Of a stretch of 25,404 nucleotides of DNA, positions 1-10,300 are shown in pieces. Below the pieces are notes generated by a model. It ran no database searches and was not told where the DNA came from. It saw only the letters and a list, made by a program, of their open reading frames with translations. The first letter of the stretch is position 1, and each line of letters opens with the position of its first letter. Made by a program: the position numbers and the translations under genes. The stretch lies in contig NW_014577415.1 in NCBI RefSeq assembly GCF_000485595.1, positions 95,391 through 120,794 of the forward strand, read 5' to 3'. The stretch is from Priapulus caudatus (lineage: Eukaryota; Priapulida; Priapulimorpha; Priapulimorphida; Priapulidae).

Positions 1-27
1 GCCGTTCCTTTCTTCACGCTGACTTTA

Positions 28-440
28 AGGCCCGTCTCCACACACGCGGCACAACACGACACAGCAAAACGCAGCGCCGTTGTGCTGAAAAAAATACATT
101 GTGATTTCGCGCATTGTGTCTGAGCGCATTGTGTTCACTCTGGGGTTCAGTGATCAGAAATTATGCATGTGCTTGTTGTCCATTGGCTGATGGTAGCGTG
201 AGCAGAACACGTGATAAAAAACAATTGCGTTGATTGGTTCAATTGTCTTTTCGCCGTCACGTCAGCCGGCAAAAGTCGAACTCATTTGACTTTTGCCCTC
301 GCCGTGAAACCCGACTGGCGCCGTGCCGTGTCAGTGGAGACTGCGCCATAAGATATAATAGATTTGAACTTTGCCGGTAAGGGTGAACGATGCCGTTTCC
401 GTGGCGTTCCGTGCCGCGCCGCGTGTGTGGAGACGGGCCT
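28..440. mobile_element. Harbinger-like MITE with 3-bp TTA target duplication
   Basis: The ends are inverted repeats: AGGCCCGTCTCCACACACGC at 28-47 is mirrored by GCGTGTGTGGAGACGGGCCT at 421-440. The element is flanked on both sides by TTA (25-27 and 441-443). A 3-bp TTA/TAA target duplication with G/C-rich terminal repeats is typical of PIF/Harbinger DNA transposons. At 413 bp with no long reading frame it is non-autonomous. The superfamily call is inferred from the target site and not from any transposase. Confidence 0.75.
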
Positions 441-443
441 TTA

Positions 444-1260
444 CTGATTGGTTCCTACCCCTAAACAGTTTTTAGGTAGAGAGAATTTTTAATGTGTTCT
501 AACCAAAGTAATTATAGTGTTTGTCTGGTTTATTAGCAGGCGTTATTCACAAAAGTATTAATCTTATAGTTTTATTATAATTTAGTTAGAAACAACACTG
601 TGATAGTGATGGAAGTGTTATAACATTTGCAAATTTTAAGTAATTTAACCATCAGTGAATATCGGCTTATGACTACTGTTATAATTTTATTGAGTTTGAT
701 GCATGTAAATAATGATATGTAATACTTGTGAAATGCCATAATTTTCTGTTTGCTCAATATATCTGGAGGATTAAGTCTGTTACCCAGTATTTTACATGGT
801 GTACATTTTATCTCTAAGATCTTACTCACTTTATTTGTAGTGCCGTTTGTGTCGGTAACAGATCTGAATAATAATGATCATATATCGTACAATGATTTCT
901 GAAACCAGCCTGCTGATATGCCATTACTGCCTCTAACTGTCACAGTATTGAAATTACACATTTCTACTCGTCATTCAGCAAGCATGAAACTAATTATGAT
1001 TTTTTATAAACGTTGTGTATAGCTTTAGTGATTGACTACTACCAGTTCTGCGCTTGAGAATATTCATGAAATGATAAGCTGTGATTAAAAAATTTATATT
1101 CATAGTTTACGTCTAGTTGTTCACATGGAATTGGGTAGGATGCATATAGGGTGTTTAGATCGTTTGACGTTCATTGTGATTCGAGTCGAGTTTAGCTTGT
1201 ACTTCATACTGGTTGTTGTACCATTTGATGATTTTCAAATGTATATATAATATAGAAATT
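444..1260. other. No gene seen; AT-rich intergenic DNA
   Basis: The stretch has short reading frames in all frames, with no recognisable protein motif and no paired splice sites around a coding-like segment. The longest minus frame, at 575-829, has the biased composition of random AT-rich DNA. Confidence 0.5.
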
Positions 1261-1311
1261 CCACGTTTCCACAATACATACATTCAGAATGTATGTATTG
1301 TGGAAACGTGG
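1261..1311. repeat. Perfect 24-bp inverted repeat (short hairpin)
   Basis: CCACGTTTCCACAATACATA at 1261-1280 continues for four more bases to 1284. After a 3-base CAG spacer it is followed by its exact reverse complement at 1288-1311. A perfect stem with a very short loop fits a replication template-switch palindrome or a small foldback element better than a microRNA precursor, which normally has bulges and a larger loop. Confidence 0.85.
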
Positions 1312-2512
1312 AGTGGAGGAAACTGCATGGCGTGACAGTAATGGTTAATTGAATTTGCACTCTGAAACTGTGAACTGTGGAAGCTTCCTGCTTGGTTGAC
1401 TTAGCTGAGTGTAGCAGAAACTTAGACCTGCGTCTGTGATGTATTGGGAAGTTGACATATAAACGGATGGGTGCATTTTTCCCTAAGTGGCGGATATGAC
1501 TGATGGCAAATAAAATGTCGCAACGCACCAACAATGGACATCGTTATCCCCCCATGTTTGCATGTTAGCTTTTAAGCCTTGACAAGAAAAGTATGATGGA
1601 TAGTTGGTACCCCGTTATGTGAGAATACCAAACCGAGATTGAGATGTAGTAGGTTAGTAGCTCATGGACTCAATTTTGTTTAGCTGTATACTGTATAGCC
1701 AGGTAAATAGTAAATACCAGTTACTGCCTGCATGGGTGCTCCACGATTTAACTTTCTATCGATCGTTTATTTTAGCTTAAATGATTGTATGGTATGTCAA
1801 CGATTGCTTATGAATGAATAAATACAGATGTATTAGTTTAGAATTGAGTAGAAACAGTATTACATTACCTCCATGACGAAATATCGAGTCGTAATGCATA
1901 AAAGCTGGGATTTTAAAAGATGTCATTCATCCCTGTTATAAACCAATGGGAAGTAATGAATCGCACAACTTGTCATCGATCACAAGTTACAAATATGTGG
2001 TCATCGTAGAATCTGTATGTTATGTTCATTGTTTGGAATTATGATCGGTTGAAGTGTATTGCAGGCTTGCAGGTTAGCACATAAAGCAGGCATCTTTCAG
2101 CTACGTGCCTGCTTAAAGCCGGGGCAACAGTAATCACCTGTGGATGTACTGATGAAATGTACTGTGAAAATGTACTGATATCCTACTAGAGTGCATATGC
2201 CAGCCGACAGCTGAGTTGGCAAAATTGTCATTTATCAACAGACATGTGGCTCATGTAATTTATTGGATTTATTGGACGGTAATAGGCTCACATGACTTGT
2301 ACTGTGTGCATGTACCACGTTGCCCATGTGTCTTACGTGCCACAATCGTCACCTTAGAAAGTAGGTGTTTGAGGCTGAAATTTGACGGTGAAAGAAACTA
2401 CATCATTATGAATACTCATTATTTAACTGCTGATTGTGTTGGAAAGTAGATCTGGTTTAAACTTTCTTTTGGTGTGATAACTCCCGCATTATTGTATTGG
2501 TAATTACTGTGG
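1312..2512. other. No gene seen
   Basis: AT-rich sequence with scattered short open frames (for example 2216-2449 plus). None shows conserved motifs, and there is no supporting splice or poly(A) structure. A small imperfect hairpin (AGCAGGCA / TGCCTGCT) lies around 2085-2115. Confidence 0.45.
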
Positions 2513-2855
2513 GTAAGTTACTAGGAAACCATCATGTACTTTGGAATTCAGCGGAGAAAGGTTCATGCCATACTTTTGTCTTTATGCACGCAAGTGATCA
2601 TGGTACCACTAAAGTAACTAAATCCCCCCCCCCAAACCCCATAGAGACGTGCACATTTTAATGCTACAATGTTGTTACAAATTGTTTAATTAAAAGCAAG
2701 TTTGACGTAGAATAGCTGTCCCTCTGTATCCCATCTTTAAAATTTATTTCGAGTCGGTATAGTGCCGTGTTCACTTGTGTGCATTCAGTCAAAAGTATGG
2801 CATGAACCTTTCTACATTGAAATCCAATGTACATGGTTTCCTGGTAACCCTGCAT
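2513..2855. mobile_element. MITE-like element with ~80-bp imperfect inverted arms
   Basis: The left arm (about 2522-2600) reads AGGAAACCATCATGTACTTT and later AAAGGTTCATGCCATACTTT. The right arm (about 2768-2845) carries the inverse, AAAGTATGGCATGAACCTTT then ATGTACATGGTTTCCT. The arms differ by small indels and substitutions, so this is an old copy. No clear target-site duplication could be set, and the superfamily is unknown. The open frame at 2664-2858 (minus) is an accident of this repeat. Confidence 0.65.
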
Positions 2856-4182
2856 CACTAGGCATTCTCATTTTTTGTAACAGCTATATTCTATTTTATT
2901 TATAAGTAACATCAATTTGTATTGAATCAAACCAGGTAAATTTATTGTGCAAGCTGAATTGATCTAGTATTGGCATCTGGAAAACTGGTTTAAAAAAATG
3001 CATCAATTTCATGCTAACTTATTACAATATTACTCCACTTGGCACAGCTTCTTTTAAAAGCTTTTCTTGTGACACTGCATAATGACCTTACCAATTTCCC
3101 TTCCTGAAATTAATTATTGTATATTCATGAAGTGTCTACCACATGTATTCCCCAATATATTCCAAGATACAGCCCTCGTATATCATTCATAAGTGAGAAG
3201 TAGCACTGTTGTGATTCGTTTCTATACACAGTGTTCTAATTATACCATTTTTATTACAAAGTCATATTGCCAGGTGAGGTATAATACTCTATAGGCAATT
3301 AACTCTGATGCAGATTTTTAGTGAATGTTTTTTGTTAATTCATCATTGTTCGTTTTATGTTATACAAATTATTGCTTGATTTATCTAATGGTGACAACTT
3401 GATGTTGAAATGAAATGATGTAACTTTGATTAGTTAATAATTTGAAATTTTGCCAAATTGCTGTATTAACATTGCATGTGGTTTCTTTACTGCCAAGACA
3501 ATTGTTTAATTGTCAACTGTTTCTACTGTGCTCTTAAAATGTCATATCTTAAGAGTTGGATGTCTATATAATCTTATCGGAATAATTTATCACATTTGTG
3601 ACCACCGCTGTCACTCGTGTTGTTTCTTCTATGCATGCCCAGTACATTCAGATGCCTTTTTTTACTTGTATCTGACATTCTGTACTTTCCTACCATTTTC
3701 AAGCGAATAAATTTTGCTATGAATTATGATAAGTCATGGGGGTCACTGACTTCTTTTCTCATGTGTTCAAGTTTCATTAGAAATGAAATGATGCACAAAT
3801 CGTGTAACAAATATGTGCAAATAATTCATGACCACCTGTACTGGGTTACTTGCCACAATTTTAATAATAGAAAGGCAGCATAGGCACATTCAGAAACTTG
3901 CTTAGTAAATATAAAGTACTCAAATCTTCATATTGTAAATCATATATACGTAAAAATTACACGATTACCATTCATAGATGTAATCATTAGTTCTAGTTTC
4001 AAGTATAAATCCATATCACAGACACATGTTAATATGTTACAACAATGCATTATTAAATTGATTTGATCTGCATGTTGCTGTATAGAAAGATTTTCCATGA
4101 ATTATTTCACAACGCACAAAACATTTCTGTTACACATTTCCCTGACTATTAAATTCGTTTCAAGTATCAATACTTGTGTATA
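2856..4182. other. No gene seen; AT-rich flank 3' of the GILT gene
   Basis: The stretch contains only short overlapping frames in AT-rich sequence (3510-3883 plus). I found no exon-like segment here continuing the GILT gene, which ends at 4275 with a poly(A) signal just beyond. Confidence 0.5.
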
Positions 4183-4188
4183 TTTATT
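4183..4188 (-). promoter_or_regulatory. Poly(A) signal AATAAA of the GILT gene
   Basis: TTTATT on the plus strand reads AATAAA on the minus strand, 87 bases past the predicted stop codon at 4275-4277. The spacing suits a short 3' UTR and supports the exon at 4275-4325 as the last one. Confidence 0.55.
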
Positions 4189-4274
4189 ACCAAATCGGCT
4201 AGGGTGCTTGTTCTTTGTGGCCCGTCAACAGATGGACCAGGTTTTGGTGCAGATGTCTCCCTCTTGTGGCAGAT

Positions 4275-4325
4275 TTAACAACGGGTGTGTATCTCTCCAT
4301 CAGTGCACGCAGCCGGCTTTGGTCC
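4275..4325 (-). CDS. GILT gene exon 12: C-terminal tail of domain 2
   Basis: After the acceptor TGGCACTTCAG the exon reads GPKPAACTDGEIHTRC and stops (TAA at 4275-4277). Joined to exon 11 it restores the conserved GILT ending (C, nine to ten residues, then G-x-KP-x-x-C). Its start GPKPAAC matches the GEKPAAC that begins exon 6, which shows both are the same position of duplicated domains. Confidence 0.75.
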   Translation of the reverse strand, partial: GPKPAACTDGEIHTRC

Positions 4326-7300
4326 CTGAAGTGCCATAGGAAACGATGATGACTAGAATGGTTTAGCACTTCAATTAAGTTTATCGTGAGTGCAAACATT
4401 CTTGGCTAGATATTCTTTGCGTTTCGGCTGTCATGTTTTAAACAAAATCATTACTTGATCAAGTTTCCCCCCCCCCATTGTATGGTTTGGGGGCTACCAC
4501 TTGCGATGGCTCTACCAGTCCCTGCACAAAGACAAGTATCTTAAGCGGAGCTCACTAATGCAAGGCCCTGTACTTACAGTGTATGTATTACAGATGAGTT
4601 TGAGCAGGTCTGTCTCAGCTTGCTTTTGGATTTCATCAGTATGAACCTGTCCAGCAAACGACAAAAAAATACACAGTTTCTGACACACTTATCAACTTGG
4701 ACATCAACACATTACCAAAATAACCTTTTTCAATAATAATTAACACAGCATTCATTCACAAAATATCAACGGGAAAACCTGAAATCTTCGACATAAAACC
4801 ATATATGCGCCCAACTATAGTTATGTCCACGAGATGTCACTGAACACATGTGATCTAGTTAACACCGAAATAACCTTTTGACACCTGGATTCATGAATCG
4901 GGGGAAAACAATCAGCTGCTAATGGTATCGGTGTGCACACTCACCCCGTTCAGGGTGACCCAGGGCACGTATTGGTGTGGAGGTACCAGGGCATCTGTTG
5001 CTACACCTGCCATATGCATGAGGTGGTTCCCCTCAGTGCCATTGGCACAGTTCGAAATAGGTTTCCAAGCAAAGCCTAGCTGCTCAGCACACTGCAGATG
5101 AAATAAACGTATGATACGTACATGGTTAAAGTAGGAATCGTCTTTAATTTCATAATTGCATTCAAGCAATGTCTCAAATTAAGCAAGGTTATGTCTTCAA
5201 GCAACTGATAAACCTGCTGAGAAAGTCACTATGAAACACGTATACGATACAATCTTCTCCTAGGAAGTCATTTTTGCATCTGAAACATTCATTCTCATCA
5301 TGCCACACCATTTTTTAATAATAATGGAAATGCCTTCTAAACATATACTGTATTCTTATGGTATACCTTTGCTCCATAGTCAGGTGGGCTGGGTGATGCC
5401 TCCATGCAGTGAATATATGGCAGCCACTTCTCAACCCGAGCCAGAAGGTGAATTACACACCCCTACAAGTAGGTCACACATTCAGCAACTCGCCAGCATG
5501 AAAACGAAATTTTAATAGAACTTAGCATGTGCATGAAATGGGGGACTACAGGACTACTTCAACTGCTACAGTTCCATGACTAATCACAATTACCCTCCAT
5601 TAAAAAAAAAAACTCCACAACCCAAGTTAAAACATTTAATTACAAATAAAATGTTGGTAGGGTTTAACACATGTATGCACTCAAAAGAATTAACTTGATT
5701 TCTTTGTCCTATTAGCTACGATTGCAGATCTCACCTCTATTATATTTCCTGTGCATTCTGCTTTGCCATGTTGACAGGAAAATACCCACTTGCCTCCTTC
5801 CTGATGCTCCTGCAGCAAGAACATGAAGTAAGAATATAGCAAAAAGACTTGTCAAAAAATAACTCATCGCGTCTTTATTTGCAGTTAATACACAATAAAT
5901 GAAATGATTTTACACCAGTTCTATCACTGACCATTGTCGCAACAGCAAACCTAGATACAGGGATAGAAAATAATTCTTCTATAGGGGCTGCCATGAATAA
6001 CCATAATATAGACACTGCTAGACAAAAATCCCAGGACTATTTTCAATGGTCTGACGTCTGACATATTTCAAGCCCTTATATATAGAAACATACATGTGCG
6101 TTTCCATATGGAACCAAGGTCACATTCATGATAGACCCTATCTTCTTCCAGGTAGGGTACAGTACTGACTGGATCATTTCCCTGCAGGCTGGACACAAGC
6201 TTTCGTAATATAGACTAAAGCTGACAGGGGGCGCCACTGAACTCAGCTGAGATGTGCACTGCTCCACAACCTGCCAAAAATGTGTTACAAACACGAGAAT
6301 GAATAAAACTCATGTGAGCAATTTAGAAAAAATTAGCTCACAGTCATTCGTTTGTGATCTAAATTGCATGAATAGAAAAATGGAAGAGTCCGCAGTTTCC
6401 TTTACAGAAGGATGCCAGGCTGCTGAGTTACCTTGCATCTCTGTGCAACTCTGGTTGAACTGCACCATAGGCTTGGTGGCAAGTTGCACTTGCTGTCACC
6501 TACTGGCACCTGGACAGTCCTGCTGTTCTTATAGCAATGGTGACCAATGGTGGTGTCGTTGATTTCGCGACATGCAGCAGGTTTTTCCCCCTGTTTTAAT
6601 AATAATGCATCACATGATCACATGCATTGTGCACAAAGGTACATGACAAAAAACACACAACGATAGAAAAGCAATAAATTCAAAAATCAGTGAAATAACA
6701 ATTCTGTCATGAGTCAGTTGGCAATGAAACTTCCATGCACTGAGGCAATGTCATTAGCGGGAAGGCTACGCAAACATGACGCCAAGCTCTTACGGAAATA
6801 GTGTCGCACATAAGACCCATGAAGTCTGCCTCAGCTCTGTTCTGTATCTCGTCATTGTGTTCCCCATTCAGTGTAATCCACGGAATGTAGTTAATAGGTG
6901 GCTCCGCCTGCTGGGTTCTCTTAGCCATGTGATGCTGCAGCATGTTCCCCAGAGTCGTATTTGTGCACTTTTCTATCGGCTCATAGTCGATCTTCAGCAT
7001 TTCAGCGCACTGCAACCGATGCGGAGATTGAGATTTCAAGTGCGCATGCTTGTCATTGCATGTACATGCTCTGATAGTTTTGATACATAAAGCAGGACAG
7101 TACAAGGAATTGTTATCAATATGTACCAATGTATCAAACATAAACTGTACTCTCCAGTTCTTGTACCGATAAGGTTAGGGTTAGGTTAAGATTAAAGTTA
7201 GGTTGGTAATGATTATGATTTGGGTATAGGGCTTCTTATTTAGACATGAACCAACATATTACACATCCAAATGGCTTTATTTTTAACCTGGAAATAAATT

Positions 7301-10300
7301 CCTGGATTCACCTAAAAGGAATCGTACGATTCCCACCAAACCGTTAATGCATTCATTTCAGTATCTATTATGTTTAAATCTGGTTGATGTTTTACCTTTT
7401 CTCCATATTCAGGGGGATTTGGACTGCTCATCATACAGTGGATGTACTCCGTAATGGTATTAGTGTCTTTCAGGTGGAAAATTGCACATGTCTGCATGAC
7501 AATTAATATTATTATGTAGTAGTAGTAAATAGATAACAAGGCAATGTGCAATTTCTTGCGAATAAGAGATTTTAACTTCATTCAAGACAATATATAGGTG
7601 ATAGTTTATCTGAAAACATATTTATTATACTGCCAGTTCATAGTACAACAGTGTAAAAAAATGACAATAGTTACATATAAACTGCATTCTTACTAAAATC
7701 ATATCATAGACAAGAAGCGTGTGTACAAGATAAAACAACCTCATTGATTTTTGTCATTGTCAGTTATAAAATTGTTTTGAAATATAAAGAAATTAGTGGG
7801 ACACATAAAACCATGGATCCCTCTGTAGCATATATACGGTATAATCGGTTGTAATTTCGTAATCGATCATCGGTTGGACCCAAGTAAACCAGATGATTCA
7901 GTTACAATCGTTACTCAGGGTGTTGAATGCCTGCGTATGCGTAACGCGTGTGCATGTAGTGTGTGCATGTATGTGTTGTTTAGCCTGTTTACTGTTTGTT
8001 TTGCACTGTTTACTACTGTATGTATAATACATGTATGTTAATAAAGGATAACTTGTATAGTAGCGATGACATTTCTGATTCTCATCACTTTTCCAAGTTT
8101 TCTTTGTTCAAGTATTTACATTTATTTCGATTTTTTTTTCTTTTTTTCCCGAATGAAATCGATTAGGATTTTGATAACCAAGGCGCTTGGTTCAAGCCAT
8201 TGTGCTCACGATGATCGAGTTAATCGATGATCGTGACATCACTACATATACCTGAATCAGATTTCCTTTACACTCTGCTGGACCATGTTGACACTCAAAC
8301 ACCCACTTATCTCCGTCCCATGTTTCCTGCAGATTTGAACGAGATGAGTATAAGTACGTATTGTGATTGAAAAACAATTACCATTTATCAAAGCTTATCC
8401 TATAAGAAACCTTATGTCTGTATCTAAATTTGAACAGCTTTTATCCTTAATTAGAATACATTTGTATCACTGGTATAATGACTATACATTGAAACTGTCA
8501 ACACACAGCTAGAGCATAAACACATACTCCATAACTCCACACCATCCTTACTCCACATCCATGGTGCAAACTCTTACTGATTTTTACATAATAAAAGTTT
8601 ATGCCTCCTATTTACTATACTTCTCTTTGTTCAGAACTTCTGTATACTTAGCTAGTTGCTATTGTATATCACACTTACAGTTGCTTTCCCATACGGAACA
8701 AAATCGATGTCAAAGACGGCTGAATCCCTCAATTGAACCCAGGTAGGGTACAGCTGAGTTGTGATAAACCTGATTGTGTCTGAACATAGGGCTTCGATGA
8801 AAACACCTACGTCGACGGGAGTATTTTCACGCTTGTGCCACGCATTACAGTGCTTCTCCACCTACAAGTACACGATTAGATTTTCTGAAATACATGTCAA
8901 TGCTATGCTTATCCAAGAGCCATTATATATATAATCAGGAACTTAAAAATGGATATTCCATTTATTCCATTTATAAGCTCCTGATATAATTATATATATA
9001 AGAATAATTTGGCTTTTAGCAATTTACTATGCCTTATTGTTAACTTACGTGTGTGGCTGTGTGTGCGTGCATGTGTGCGTGTGTGCGTGCGAACGTACGA
9101 GTGCAGTGAGTGCACGTCTTATTTTTTATTGTAAAACTATCTTGTTGTAACCAATATATACTACACCATGCAGTGTATGTGGTGACCAACTCCGAACCAA
9201 ATTTTGACCTGGTCCTTAAGCCTAGCCTCACTGTATGGGATCAAAATTATAGTTTGATCTATATATATAGTCACTATACCTACCCTGAATAGCATTGGCC
9301 TTGTTTGTGTATACATATAGAACGACACCAGCATAAGATAAGTATAATGTTAAAAACCAGAACCAATCGTTCTCATGGTGGTGTAGATACCAAACATGTA
9401 CCCAAAATTTTTGTGGTGGTCATCCTCAATACCTGGGTGGCCAGTAAAGCTATTTTGAGTCATGGCCAGACGGTGAAACAGACGTGATATAATTATAGAG
9501 AAGTCTGCACCAGTACACCAGCTGACTTCTATAAATACACGCGAATTGGACATTGGTATAGTGAGTTACAGGACACCGCGTAGCATGGAATAGCCTAGCT
9601 CTAGAACTATAGCCCTCCGCTCCGCCGCAGGGCTTTAGAACATACTATGGCAATTTCCAGGGAGTAAGCAAAGACAACTTTTTTGCCGTTAATAACTGCT
9701 TCGGTATGCCAAATAAAGCACATTCTCTGCCGCACAAATGTCTTACGTTACTATAAACACTAAAATTAAAACGCAAACTATCGCTTAAATGTTGTACTTG
9801 CTATATTACTCGTCGACGAAGATTGTTTACCAACTTGTAACCGCCCTTTTTCGCTAGTGAGCGGGCACAATGTATTTCCAAGTGGAGGGTGCATGGGCAG
9901 GTTGCACGCGGTTGCAAACCGCCATTTTTCGTTGCGCAGCGCTAGCGCGGTTTGCAACCGCGTGCAACCTGCCCACCCCTCCACTTGGGAATACATTGTG
10001 CTCGCTCACTAGCAAAAAATGGCGGTTACAAGTTGGTAAACAATCTTCGTCGACAAGTAATATAGCAAGTACAACATTTAAGCGTTCGTTTGCGGTTTAA
10101 TTTTAATGTTTATAGTGTACATTAACTTAAGACATTTGTGCGGCAGAGAACGTGCTTTATTTGGCATACCGAAGAAGTTATTAACCGCAAAAAAGTTGTC
10201 TTTGCTTACTCCCTGGAAATTGCCAGGGCCTGTTATAGCCCTGCGGCGGAGCAGAGGGCTATAGTTCTAGAACTAGGAATAGCCTAAACCGACCAGGCTC

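Noticed and set aside
6432-6590. A separate second GILT gene starting here
   Set aside because: The exon has no in-frame ATG or signal peptide, and its first residues supply the missing end of domain 1 in the correct phase. A single fused gene explains this better.
7173-7190. True telomeric sequence
   Set aside because: Only two to three imperfect TTAGGG units inside an intron, consistent with a microsatellite.
9778-10100. Two similar frames (72 and 76 codons) on opposite strands
   Set aside because: They are mirror translations of the two arms of the foldback element and show no coding constraint.
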